From positions 457,240 through 521,239 of the forward strand of contig JASANH010001283.1 in assembly GCA_030248295.1 (NCBI GenBank): a DNA stretch of 64,000 bases, written 5' to 3'. The stretch comes from Mesodorylaimus sp. YZB2_4 (Eukaryota > Nematoda > Enoplea > Dorylaimida > Dorylaimidae). The position numbers were made by a program, and so were the translations under genes. Shown here one piece after another: positions 1-11,703 of this stretch. Under the pieces are notes generated by a model. It was not told where the DNA came from, did no database searches, and saw nothing but the letters and a program-made list of their open reading frames with translations. Position 1 is the stretch's first letter; every line of letters starts with the position of its first letter.

Positions 1-255
1 ATCGCAGGTGTTGCTTGCACTGGTGTTGTTAATGAGAACTCATCCGGAAATTCCTCAAAAGTTGGCCATATTCACCCTGTCGACATACCAGCCTTAAATT
101 TTTTTACGTTACGCGGAATGAGTCCCCAAATAGAGTTTTAACAACAAACTTTCTCTGAACCTTCACATACTCCCTTGTATTTGTGTTTGTCAATCAAAGG
201 CAAAGAATCGCACAGAGAAATTATATTTTTGCGTGTAAACATGAGTCTGAAATTT

Positions 256-3180
256 TTAATGAGACAAAATTAGCATCAAAGAATTTATGAAAGAAGCCCA
301 TAATCCAAGCTTCGCTTTTGTCAGTCCGCCATCGGCTCCCCCCACAAGGGCAAACGCTTTCTTCATTTCTTTATCATCATTACACGAGTCTCCAGAATCG
401 CAATAGCATTGCCCGCACTCAGCGACGCTGCCAGAGGTTGTCTGTGACACTTTTTTGCATCCAGCTTTTTCATTTGGTTCACATTCAAAATGTAAACTGA
501 AAGCCCCGACGTCTAAAAGAGCGTTCAGAGTATTTTCTGACGAAAACTAGTAAAATTAGCTGCACACTCTAGGGAAGCAGGTATGTTTGACCAAGTAACG
601 TTATTCGATGTTGAGGAGGAGAAGCCATTGCAGATTTGATGTGAGTTCTGACCCATGCAAGCGAATCGAGCACGTTGCCTCACGATCAATGCAAAGAGTC
701 CTCACAATAAAACTACAGGGCGAAAAGATGGATAAGGTTTGTTGGGGCACGTAATTGTGAGATACACAGGTGATGGACCCACATGAAATAAAACTTGGCT
801 AGTAAAAATTTCAAGCCCATGATTTATTGAGCTTTTTTAAGTTCTCTGTGTCTTTATCGCTAAGCTTGTTTATCTTCACGCCTGGGCTCCTTACCACACA
901 AAAATTCAAAAATTCTTTCAAAATTTTTCATAAAATGCTTTCCAGCATATTTGTAGGATATTTTAACCATATCTAAGTACCCGTATATTTTTTCTGAACT
1001 TCATATCATTACTGATCGGAGAAGACTTTCACAGAAACCCCTTTCGAAGTAGCTAGGTAGATTCAGTTGCTAGTAGATAGCGGGGCCGACATATACCTAC
1101 TGCACGGGGAATTGGCCGTCGCATAAGTCCCTGGATAGCGCAGCAAACAGGCACCCAACGCGACTGTACTTTCTACCTGCAGTTGTGGATGCTGCTGCGC
1201 ATACCCCTACAGCGCAGACGTTGGATTCGCATGTCGAGGCCGCGTTGCAATCCGAATTAAGAATTTCTTCTTTGTCATTTACGAATCGTACTTGTTCAAT
1301 GCATTTACGACATTTTAGACTGCTGCACATTTGGCCTATAATGAAAAAAGCAGGAAACACCAGAATTCTATTCAGCGACCTCTTCTTCAATTAGTCTATG
1401 AGCTCGATAAGGATAAATAGTCGAGCTTCCAATAGGAGAAACGGCTTTCGGTCCTTCACCCTTCCGTGCACAATTAACAATCACCTCTGCTTCTGGGTTT
1501 TCAATTTGTTCCAGGCAAAACCCTCCGGCGACACTCGTCGGTCGACACAGTGCCGATCAGGCCCGGCGATGAGTTAGCCCGAGTCATTCGAGGTCATAGA
1601 TGGAACTTTTTGGAAGGCTAGACAGCACTTCACAGCAGTACCAGAGAGACAGGAACGGCCACAACAAAACACAAAGCGGCTGCTTCGCTGTGGGGCTTAC
1701 CTATCCATAACATTACTTGTTGTAATACTTGTTAGTAGACTAAGGCGACCTTACTTACCTGGCCTAGGGCCAGGACTGTGACAGGGAGGTTACGGGCAAG
1801 GGCCACAGATATGGTATTTCCCATTTAGGGATACGGTTGGTAAAAATACTTCATTCCAGAGACTTTGCGTATGCTTATGCGTATACGCAAAGGAATGCGT
1901 ATGCGTATTGCGTAATACGCAAATTGCGTACCCCACAAAGTATGCATACAAGTTTAGCGTATTGCGTATTTTTTTTCAGTCAGTTCCTAGCCCCAAACTG
2001 TGACTAATTATGTACCCTCGACTAAAAATATCAACGATCATAGCAGCTGCAAGGTCATTTTGGCATGGCAGTACATTTCGCTGCCGCTTATGGCAGGCTG
2101 TAAACGTAAAAATAGAAAAATTCCTGTCAGCTTCGATCATGGATTCTTTCCAAGCACTCTTATCTCCCACCCAATCGGTGCCTTAATTGTCATGAAAAGT
2201 TTCAGCGCGGTAGTTTTTTAAACACTCGTTCAGCGAGGGCGGAAAATGGTGGCGGCGACGGCTACGAGGGTACAAGGTAATATTTAGCTTTATATAATCC
2301 AAAAACCTAGTACAGACTTTGGCTTTGAGGCAGCAGACCTGAATGACTGACCAAGTATCTTTGACATAACATTATTGACCCTATTCGATGATGAAAGCAA
2401 GTCTTTTTCCAGCACTCCGTATTATATATACACCGCTCTGCAGAAGCGCAATTCACTGGCTGCCCGATTATGTGAAGAAACATGCTGTAGACGCTTCCTT
2501 GGCATTTTCCTCATACAGTACGTAGGCTCGCTTTGAGAGGATCATCATTGAGCAACCTCAGAACTACTAACTAGTGAATCATTTCGCGGAATCGAATACA
2601 AATTCCTCCACCCACCCCGCTTGGTCTCACACAATGTACACACACACACACACGTACTGTACCTTACTGAGGAGGCTAAATAAATTACCTTAGTAGCAAA
2701 CTCGCTACAAACGATTATACTTACTTCTTACTGTGAAGCCTGGATAGGGACCAATGCATGCAAACGCGCAGGGGCTCTTGCGCTAAAAACTTCTCTTTAT
2801 GCTGGGGGCTTAATATGAGGCTTTCATGAGAGCTTTATTGCGACATTAGGATAATTTAGCTCAAGCTGCTTATATTGGCGCACCCATTATATATATTGCG
2901 TACAAGCCAGTTTGCGTGTGCGTACACGCGTACATCGGTTAGAATGCGTCTGCGAATGCGTACGCGTGTACGCATCCAAATCTCAATGCGTAATACGCAA
3001 ACTTTGCGTGTGCGTATTTTTTACGCAACCAACTGTATTTAGGGTCTGGTTTATTTGCAACCAGAGGAGCTAAGATTTTGGAGATCTGGTAGGCAGCAAT
3101 AGCAGGGAGTAATAGCACAACAGTTTTGTTTCTCCGGCCATCACACCTAGCCCTGTAGAGTGTGTCAATTTCCTTATTCT

Positions 3181-3228
<48 letters not shown>

Positions 3229-4203
3229 CTGTGTGTCCCCGCATTCTAGCAGACAATAGATTCTCGTTGCACACGTACAGGACTCAAATTTGAATATGCT
3301 ATCTGGCATCTACTAATTTATCATGTTCGGGATCACAATAATCAGGACTAATTGATAATTAGGTGATTTATTATACATAGTGATAAATGGGTGATCAGAG
3401 TGACCAAGGGATTATCAAAGTGAATCAGAGTGATCATTGAGGGATCAGAGTGATCAGTGAGTAATCAGAGTTATCAGTGAGGGATCAGAATGATCAATGG
3501 ATTATCAAAGTAAATCAGTGAGTGACGATCAGAGTGATCAGTAAGTGATCGGGGTAATAAGTGAGGGATTAGAGTGATTAGTGAGTTGTCAGAAGGACAG
3601 GGAGTTTTCAGCCTAGGCCTAGTCTAAAAGGAAGAAGCAAGAGCTCCTTCTTTCCTGCTAGTTTTGTTCTGGCATTCTCATAAGCTTTATTAGTGCCTGC
3701 AATCTATATTGGCTTATTTGATGGTATCAACCTGTATGGGTTGTGCTAGATTGAAGCATGCGGAGCTAATTGCCTTGCTAGTAAGGGCATACACCGCCAT
3801 AGTAAACAAGATTGAAGAAACTGCAGTTTCTGTATGTTAATAAAGCTTCACCAAAGCTGACACCAAACTTATAATTGTTTAAATGAAGGAGAATAAGTCT
3901 TTCTTCTCAAGTTAAATCACATCAGGTGCCAATTGATGGCTGGGGTGGTACACGTGAGACAATGAATAATCACACTATGTGAGCAAATAACACCGTAGGT
4001 TGAAAGTTAGCAGATAACAAGGCTATGAGAACTTGAACAGGCCAGACCCACGACATTTAAAGAGAGTAGATTCAATTCTGTCATTTTTCTCCAACCTGGT
4101 CAGCTTTGTTCCAGAACAGCTGGCTAAGCAACATTGGTAAAAAATATGCTCGCTTACGTGAAGACACCAGAATGATAAAGAATAATAACGACTTGTACTT
4201 CAT
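256..4203 (-). CDS. Ly6/LU-type cysteine-rich secreted protein, array gene 1
   Basis: Three exons on the minus strand: 4203-4158, 1335-1177 and 512-256, joined by two phase-1 introns with GT..AG ends (donors GTAAGC and GTAGAA; acceptors CATTATAG and TTTTAG). The lengths sum to 462 nt, giving 153 residues and a clean stop. Exon 1 encodes a signal peptide (MKYKSLLFFIILVSS). Exon 2 has six cysteines spaced C-x2-C-x17-C-x5-C-x4-C-x4-C. Exon 3 has six more, C-x6-G-C-x13-C-x2-C-x-C-x5-C-N-D, then a hydrophobic tail ending at the stop, as in GPI-anchored proteins. The cysteine layout and terminal CN suggest a three-finger Ly6/uPAR-like domain displayed on the cell surface; the ligand is unknown. Intron 1 holds a GCGTA-motif element, a GT microsatellite and a minisatellite. 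Family assignment is by pattern only; the gene structure is strongly supported by three paralogues in the window. Confidence 0.82.
1831..3038. mobile_element. TIR element with GCGTA-motif arrays at both ends
   Basis: Both ends carry degenerate GCGTAT/ACGCAA arrays (about 1868-1975 and 2895-3025). Outside them lie inverted termini ATACGGTTGGT (1831-1841) and ACCAACTGTAT (3028-3038), with one mismatch, followed on both sides by TTAGGG (1825-1830 and 3039-3044), which reads as a 6-bp target duplication. No transposase is visible, so it would be non-autonomous. It lies in intron 1 of Ly6-like gene 1. The boundaries are inferred from this single copy. Confidence 0.5.
3187..3226. repeat. (GT)20 microsatellite
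   Basis: About 20 uninterrupted GT units. The long frames reading Thr-His repeats on the minus strand are products of this run and are not genes. Confidence 0.95.
3363..3600. repeat. Degenerate GATCAGAGT minisatellite
   Basis: Roughly 240 bp of irregular repeats around the motifs GTGATCAGAGTGATCAGTGAG and ATTATCAAAGTGAATCAG. It contains no open coding frame and sits in intron 1 of Ly6-like gene 1. Confidence 0.8.
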
Positions 4204-5319
4204 GGCATCCACCAAATGCAATTAATTCTTCGCGGCTGATAACACTAACCAAATTGAAACTCCTAAAATTGGTGCAACTAAATTTCGTTATCAGCATTTG
4301 GTAATTAACTTATGAATCTCGTGCTGACTGTACATAAATTTATTTATCGTTTATTTATGAAGCGGTCATTGCCGCCAGAATGTAGTTACACACAAGTCTA
4401 CTGCGCCGCTGCTCGACCTCTTCGCACGCTTTGATTCTCTTTAAGAATACGGTATATTCGTTTCCTTTAAGTATAGATTCATAGTCAGCAACAGAGCTTA
4501 ATGATCAGATGATGTGAGATGCCCATGAGTTTCGTTCCGCTCTTATCGCGAAAGCGACTTTTACTGTACTGCCCCTAAATTTCTGCGCACCATAGCGTCG
4601 CCAAAATCCGCGATGCAACAGCATGCTTCTTTGCTAATTATAATTCACACAACAACCCGGCGGCTAATCTTATCGAACCAGGATTGAAATAAGCGACATT
4701 TTGTTGCCGCTAGTCAGAACCAAACAAATTGTAGCAAAGCTCAACTGGCTGTTCTATTGCAGCGAAGATCAAGAAACACCCACAATAATTCTAGGTTTAT
4801 AAATGTTATTACAACACAAGCCGTTTTGACTAATAACTTTTTTATTTTCGCACTGTTAGTTGATGCGAAAGGATTTAAGGCACGTGGGCTGGTCCTATTT
4901 TGGTCCTAGTTTGGCTCCGAAACGCTGATCACTGTGTTTTGGATACTTTCAGTTCGGTCGCGGTTCGGTTTGGCTGCTTGGTCGAAGCTGGCACGCAGCA
5001 GTTCCATTTGCGTTGGAATGCTTGGCATGCGTAGGAGAGAATACTACGAACCGAGATTGTCCGCGTCGATAGTCATCAGTGGTCAGGCTGAAATACTAAA
5101 TTGACAGACTCATGCTCCCGAGCCGGAGAAAGTCAACATTCTGACTCGCCACCTAAGCGTTCTCATAGGGATTATTCACCAGTATTTGAAACTTCTTTTG
5201 CTGACAGTGTCCCTCATTTTGTACTCGAGGTTTTTTTAAAATTTTTGCCGGTTGTGTATCGGTGCAGTATAGCACAGTTATGGTTGGTAACAATACCCAA
5301 TTGGAATGTGTATGTATGT

Positions 5320-5505
5320 TGTGTACAAATATACAAAAGCTTATAGATGTGTATGTATATTGTGCAAATACACATTTTGTGTATTTCCAAAGTATTGCAT
5401 ATTTTTTGTATATTGTATATATGGACTAGCCATTCACATTTTGTGTATTTCCAAAGAGCTGTATATTTTTTATATATTGCATATATTTTGCATATTATAG
5501 ACCAG
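5320..5505. repeat. AT-rich tandem repeat, unit about 65 bp
   Basis: The block CACATTTTGTGTATTTCCAA occurs at about 5370 and again at about 5436 within TGTATAT-rich sequence. This is a short degenerate tandem array. Overlapping frames rich in Tyr, Ile and Cys are artefacts of the composition. Confidence 0.65.
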
Positions 5506-5639
5506 CCAACCAGACGCCTAATGCTGAGGGACGATTTTCGCCGGCTAACAACTCGAAACCGGTTGGACGGTTGGATGCTGTTTCACATGAGCAACCAAAA
5601 CACGCCAAAGCTGTAGCGCTGCGAGGCTTATATATGAAA

Positions 5640-6600
5640 TGTGATGTGTATACCCCGGATTGGGTCGGGTATATTCGGGTCGGGTCCCTTCACCCTCGAG
5701 TGCGCATAAGCGTTTGGTGATGTGGTAAAACATGAACATGATGGGTCGGGTCACTTTTTTTGAAAGGCTGGGTGAAACGTGTCAAAAATACAGCAATTTT
5801 GCTAGTTTCTACTATTTAGCAGTATTACAATGTTTCGATTCCTTGTATTACAATGTTTCGATTCTGCGTAACTTTTAGGAATGTCAGACAAATTGCAAGA
5901 TGTGACAATGACCGAATTTTCCGAGTAATTTCTGCAAAAAGAAAGGTCCATATCTCAGAGCTCCTATTAATTGTCTTAGCAACACTGATAAATGGCTGGG
6001 ACTAGCCATAGTCTGAGAAGGATTTGATAATCTTTGATAACAGGTCATTGGAATATCTGCAATCACATTTGATTTCTGAATGTGACAAGTAAAGTCTTGG
6101 GACCTGGCTGGAGAAGCCTGCTATTCAGTCTGATTCCAAACCACAAAAAATTGAACAAATAATAGTCCCCTCGACCACCATTCACGTTAGTATTGCGAAA
6201 CAGTTCGCTTGTTCAAAAGTCTTAGTACCTTCCACTCCTCCATCAGTAGCAATGTTATGACGAGCCATATGACTCCAGCACAATAGGACTTTGTAAGCAG
6301 TACCTTCTGTGACGACTGAATGCACACTCTTGGGTGGCTTAATATCTGTTTAGGTAATTTTATATTTAGCCAGTATAGCCTGTCTGATTGCAAAATTTAT
6401 GCAAGTAGTCAATATTATTTGGATTGCTTAAATCTTGCTAAAGACTAGCAGACAGACTTTAGTCGCTTTCAGATCTACCAAGGTATTTTTCAAATAATTA
6501 GACTACTATAGTCGTAAAGATGAAGGAATGCTGTTTTGGAAGGTGAACTAGGGATAGCAAAAAATGAAAATTCGGGTGCGTATAATCAAAACCCTTTCAT
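5640..6600 (+). repeat. Segmentally duplicated block, copy 1 (partner 21920-22330)
   Basis: GGTCGGGT-rich sequence, then a stretch with CAAAAATACAGCAATTTTGC and later GACTTTAGTCGCTTTCAGATC and GAAGGAATGCT. The same order appears at 21920-22330 upstream of Ly6-like gene 2. The copy here is longer because it has acquired inserted sequence. It lies upstream of Ly6-like gene 1 and is part of the duplicated gene unit. Confidence 0.6.
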
Positions 6601-6744
6601 CCTTTTCACATGGTCACCTTTACAGCAAAATCACCGCATATTCCGAGGATTTGTGCAAGGTTTTTATGTTCGGGAACTTCAGCTGCTATAGCGAATTCGG
6701 GTCAACCCGACCCGTCGGGTTCAACCCGACCTGATCCGGTGTCT

Positions 6745-7110
6745 AGTGATGTGGCTTATCGTTACATGCCTAAGCCTAAACCCCCCTTCTTCCAACTTTA
6801 TGTCCATGCTCATGGTTTATAATACCAGCAATGAGCCGCTCGAGGATGAATGGACACATGACACAAAACGATTTCCCTTTTCCGCGAGTCACACTCGCTA
6901 CTAACGATAAGATCAAGCGCCAAAACGCATAGCCCGTGAGTTAGACACTCCCAGCCCACTATACAGTATAGGCCACGAGCACAGGGTTACAGGATCCTCT
7001 GCTCATTGCCAGGATCAGTCGTCCTGTTGATATTCACGCAGAAAAACCCGCTTATGCTCAGACATTTTTCTTAATCTGTGGTTGCGCTTAGCAGAGGCCG
7101 AAAAGACCAG
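6745..7110 (+). repeat. Dispersed repeat, copy 1 (partner 20150-20530)
   Basis: Shares long similarity with 20150-20530, for example GGACACATGACACAAAA, GAGCACAGG and GATCAGTCGTCCTGTTG in the same order. It contains no convincing ORF. Sequence just beyond it (about 7195-7260) also resembles 59333-59395. Confidence 0.65.
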
Positions 7111-8269
7111 CCATTCTAATCGTAAGCCGGATCTAACAAGTGGTCCTCTACGGCGATCAGTTTTTTTCGGAAAGACATACTGCCGCATGAAAGAGATTTT
7201 CATCCTACTATCTGTTTTCTTTCGGAATGTATACGCGGCGGTATGCGGCAACGTGGTGGGCGTGCATAATGTACAGCAAATTAATTTCGCGGCAAAAAAG
7301 TTTCGCGGCTTTCCAATTTTGGCCATGTTCGCCGAAAGAATATTTCGCGGTCCCGTGCTTCATCCAACTTTTCTTATTTCGTGGTGCTGCAGTGAGGTTG
7401 ACGAATTGCCTATCCGAGTTTAGCGCGCGAGCTGACTTGTGTCTGTTTGTGCGCGGCGAATGTAACCCTCGTGCCTGGTGGGCCATAACGAGTGGGAGAG
7501 AGTAATCGATACTCTCCCCTGGCTGGGAGACGTCAACCCCTCGGGTTGATGTTTCAGCCGTAGGTAAAGTAGCGAGACCTGACTGCTCCAGTTGGAGACC
7601 TTATCCCGCCGTCTTTGGCAGGCCGCCTCCCTCCTACGCCTGCCAGGCTTGGTTATACCCGGCCAGCCTGGCGCTGTGCACCGTAATACGTTCAGACTGA
7701 TGGTGAGTAATCCGACTGTAGTCAGTCTTGTTTAATGCCTGCTCGTGTGCTCTTGCAGCGTCATCTCTACATGCTATATTCCTTGACGCTAACAGTTTCA
7801 GCAGAGGGGACTTCGTTGTCCTGAAAATGATTATGGATGGAATATTTATTCACGGAGCAGGCAAAATTCTCTTCGGTCAAAATTGCTCGAAGGAACTGCG
7901 CCAATAACGCACGGCCTGACGCGCAATGTTTAGAAATCGAGGGTAGCATTTAGGCTGCAAATTTATCAGAGCAAGAGCTTGTTGTTTTTCCGCAGGAGGC
8001 TAACGCTTCCATGCAATCGCTTATCAAGCTTGAGCTTTTAACTATTTTGAATGAGGCTTCCACACCCAGCCTTAAAGCATGGCTACGCGCAGACAAAGTA
8101 TCTGTGCTGACCTGGCTGGCAAACATCGAAAAAAGCACAACATGAAGCGCAGCTGTCTTGATATTTTCAGTGAAATCCTGTTTTATCCATGTTACAAGTA
8201 CATTATGATTGCTCTTATCGTTAGTTCAAGCAGAAAGAAAAAAAATACTCACCCGACTTCGTAGAGCAG

Positions 8270-8900
8270 GGCGAGGCTGCACTGGGCAAACTGGAAAATG
8301 CACCGCGTCGATTTTCGGGGACTTGTTTTGAATTCCCGATCCTGATGACGTGAATATCGTATTTGGTAGGTTCGATTCCACCTGACTGGACTAAACCACT
8401 GCCGACGGGAGCAATGCTGAGATTCTGTTGCTCTCGAGCCGAGCCGCCGGCCGCCTGCCGTTGGTGTCTTCCACGTCTGCTATCCACGTCTGCGAATGCT
8501 TCCGAGATAGCCGGCAATCATAAAAATTGACTGTAGTTATATACGAATTTTAGAGTTTACGCTATAATCAATAGAAGCCATGTCGCCTCGATTAGCCGAC
8601 TTGGTTCGAAACGATCGTCGATCGCATGCCTGGCAGTGCATCATACAGAGTCGAATCGAACATCCGAAATGGAGGCGTCTACACGATTTTGTGCCCCCTT
8701 GCTTTGAATAGACTAAGCTGCGATTATCCGCTGGATTCTAAAACAATTTTGATCCTTTCTGGTCGATGATTTTTCGAGCCTTCACACTGAGATGTAAAGG
8801 TTCGAAAACTACCGATTTTGAACAACGGAAAGTGCCTTCAAACCGCTTTGACGTGAATACCCATAATTTTTGAAATTGGGAAGGGAGGACGAGTCACTAT
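8270..8900 (+). repeat. Repeat R, copy 1 (upstream of Ly6-like gene 1)
   Basis: First of four same-orientation copies (also near 22930, 42520 and 58640). Shared landmarks in order are TTCGATTCCACC, GACTGGACTA, TTGCTCTCGAGCCGA, GGCAATCATAAAA, CGACTTGGTTCGAA and GGCGTCTA, then GATTTTGTGCCCCCTTGCT. Each copy lies 2-4 kb upstream of a Ly6-like first exon, so it travelled with the gene duplications. No conserved long frame survives in all copies, so it reads as non-coding. Confidence 0.75.
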
Positions 8901-9107
8901 GCACAGATTCTTAGATTCGTCATACTTTTTTACTTCTGTCACCACAAGTACTCATACATACATGTAGCCGTGAGGCTACATACATTTGCAATAAGGTCAG
9001 TTGCCAGACAACACATGGCTAGTCCAGGCACTATCATTTCGTGTAAAACATGTCCCTTCACCCTCGTGTGCGCATAAGCGTTTGGTGATGTGGAAAAACA
9101 TAAACAT

Positions 9108-9290
9108 CTAGTGTTGCAAATGACGTCGGTTTTTCATTTTGACTTTGACGCTGGCCCCGACAATTTTTTGACATTGACTTTGACGGGGGGTGGGGGGTGG
9201 GGGCAAAATTCTTTTGACTTCGACTTTGTCTTTGACAGGGCAAAAAAACTTGATTTTGACATTGACATTGACTCAAAATTTTAATTTTAA
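9108..9290 (+). mobile_element. TTGAC-motif repeat element with TAGTGTTGCAA terminus
   Basis: It starts CTAGTGTTGCAAATGACGTC and continues as a degenerate array of GACTTTGACATTGAC units. The same terminus is seen at 25743 and 52464, and reversed at about 13900. The far end is not recognisable here. Confidence 0.5.
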
Positions 9291-9496
9291 AAAATTTTTA
9301 CAAAGGCCTCGTGGCTCACATGTCGCTCGCCCGGCATCGACTGAAGTGAACCTTACCAAGCCTTTCCTCAAAGGCTCACTGAACCGGGCTCACTGAACCG
9401 AACCTGAACCATACCGAATTCAGCAGATTAAAACGAACCTACATTAACCTACCGACCTAACTAAACCGAATTTCCTGTGTCATCCTACATACACGC

Positions 9497-9610
9497 ATTT
9501 CCCATTTGTTTTCTTACTAAGATCTTTGCTATTTTTCTCGCTAAGTCTTCCCAATTTCGTTGCAAAGATCTTTGTCAGATTTTGAACAGATCTTACTAAG
9601 AAAGCCGTGA
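9497..9610. repeat. AAGATCTTTGC-rich dispersed repeat, copy 1
   Basis: TTTTCTTACTAAGATCTTTGC with repeated AGATCTT motifs. A second, longer copy starts at 17427 directly upstream (minus sense) of Ly6-like gene 2 exon 3. It has no coding potential. Confidence 0.5.
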
Positions 9611-9802
9611 TGCCGACAGAAAGACTTACTACATTATTGCCAAGAGCAACCTAAAATTCTGAATCTATTTTTTCATATAACTAGTTACTCTACAGTTTTA
9701 TCTGCTTATTCACTTCATGACGCGGGAGAAAAAAATACAAAAAACCTGCGGAATACTGTAAAGCAATAATGAAAAACGGAAAGAAGCTCAAATCTGATCG
9801 CC

Positions 9803-11703
9803 TTAATCATCGCGCTCACTGATAAACGTGGCCATCTCAATTTCGTTCAGATCGATCGTGGCGAGCTTCAATTTCACCATTTGCTTGTACATTGACGACA
9901 AATCCGTTGGGAACGAGCGTTTTTTGAATTCCGTTGGCGTGGCGTTGCATGATTTTACTTCGTCCCAAATCGTCCAATTATAGTATGGCTTGCCGACTTT
10001 CTTTTCGAGCGTACTCCAGTAGAAAGATTTTTCTTCGATTGGCCACCTAAAAAAATGCTGATTATGAGGATTGCCAGGACTGACTGAGGGACTTCGTAAA
10101 AGTAGTGTTAAAAAACCGAAAATAATTTTTCCAGGTTTTACAGAAAAAAAGATCGGTTTCTATCCTGATTTTTTTCACTGTTGTAGAATTATTCGATTAA
10201 TTTTAGCACAAACATCCAGAACGACTGAAATGTAACCTGGAAATTTGACACTTCATCACCGAGCCTCTTACTTATTCTCCCCGACTTTGGCACAAAAACC
10301 CGTCTTTCCGACTTTCCCTGGCACTTATTTGATTGCCCAGCATTTCCAGGCACTTCTAGTTTACCAGATTTATGATAACAAAACCAGCTCACTTTGTTTT
10401 TTTAATATCATTTCTAGCTGACTGTGCAGTTTCCATGACTTGGACCACTTCTTCGTTTCCGATTAGCAAAGCTCGATAATTTTCCACCCGCGAAGTGACC
10501 GTTTCCTCTGGTTCACCATCGAGTTCACACCGTCTGGCCACCACGCGCATTTCCACAATCATGCGTTTCAAGATATCTAAAAACGATAATTAATTCGAAA
10601 AAATCTAAAATTCAATTTAACGCTTATGTTTAATGATCTGATCGCCGACAGGGTCTCTGTTGCTGTAGTCTTCGCGGGCGCTTTTGCTGTTCCGAGCAGA
10701 GTAAGTAATTCGATAATTTGAAAGATTATGCGCGCCCAAGAATCTGACCAAAAACACGACGAGCAATGATGCTTGCTTTGGATAAGTCGACTCGGAGGGA
10801 GGCAACGTTTAAATCATCCAAGATTTAAATCATCCAATTAACGCTCATACACTCGAATGAATGCTAAATTTAAAAACTAGTTCACAGAGAATTTTAGATA
10901 ATGAAAACCAATTCACCTCTTCTTTTTAAAAAAATTGAATCCCAAACGACCATGTTTGCTTGCCAGTGTTCGATACCATCGAATCATCGTTTTTGGTGCG
11001 GAAAGAGAATTCCTAAAAAATAACCTCCAGAGAAATTTTCTGAAAAGCAAGTGATAAAGACACCATACCTTTATCCAGCAGGTATGACTCAATATTGCTA
11101 ACGCGCTTCTCCAGGACTCTAAGTTGAGCACCTAGCTGCTTTCCAATAAGGCCGATTTGGTTAACAATCGAGTCATTCATCTCCTTCAGCACGGCCAGAA
11201 CAATTTCTTGATTGGTCTGAAACAAGTTTTCCAAAGGATTAAAATTCATTTCAGTTTACATTACCTTACCTCACTTTGCGATGTAAGCACATCAGCATTA
11301 ACATTTTCAGGGGGTGATTTCTTTTTTCGGGAAGCTTTTGCTGAAAATTTATGTGAAATATAAATGTGAAATGGCAACTGCAAAAATTTGCGGGGTTCTG
11401 CCACTCCCCCAGCTTACCAGAAGGAAAATATTCTGGATCCTCTTCTTGAATATTTCGACGTTTTGATGGCGATAAAGGAGAGGTACAATGTGGGGCACCG
11501 ATTTTCCGTTTTAATCTCATGCTTTCACACGCATTGATCTCGGTGGAAAAGCTGGCAATCGAATTGATTTCATGGTCTTCCACTTCATTATCGTCCATAA
11601 TTTCGCCAAAACACTCATCTTCATGACGAACCAAATCTTCTTCATCCCCTTCTTCGGCATTTTCATCTTCTAATAAAAATGCTGAGCAATCGGACATTGC
11701 CAT
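9803..11703 (-). CDS. Six-exon gene, predicted nuclear coiled-coil protein with weak BEN-like segment
   Basis: Exons on the minus strand: 11703-11418, 11340-11270, 11216-11064, 10790-10622, 10576-10393 and 10046-9803. All introns are GT..AG (77, 53, 273, 45 and 346 nt). The phases match at every junction, and the total is 1107 nt, or 368 residues plus stop. Exon 1 is acidic (an Asp/Glu-rich stretch near residues 10-45) and ends with basic RLKRKIG and SPSKRR; exon 2 adds KASRKKKSP, so nuclear targeting is likely. Exon 3 is a heptad-like coiled coil (VLKEMNDSIVNQIG...LRVLEKRVSNIESYLL). Exon 4 (RFLGAHNLSNY...NRDPVGDQIIKH) loosely resembles the BEN DNA-binding fold. The last exon has aromatic WPIEEKSFYW and NWTIWDEVK and is not recognised. 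A different donor 5 nt upstream in exon 3 (ending at 11069) would break the frame, which is why 11064 was chosen. The function is unknown; a chromatin or transcription role is inference. Confidence 0.72.

Noticed and set aside
1825-3044. TTAGGG motifs as telomere-like sequence
   Set aside because: Only single units flank the element; they are better explained as a target-site duplication.
2939-3309. Two minus-strand frames of 79-111 codons with Thr-His repeats
   Set aside because: They are produced by the GT microsatellite and lack splice or domain support.
8360-8380. Perfect Pol III B box (GGTTCGATTCC) in repeat R
   Set aside because: No A box or cloverleaf lies upstream in any of the four copies, so it is not called a tRNA or SINE.
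10920-11020. A possible extra exon (…PKTMIRWYRTLASKHG…) in the six-exon gene
   Set aside because: No donor/acceptor combination with the neighbouring exons preserves the frame, whereas skipping it gives a fully consistent model.
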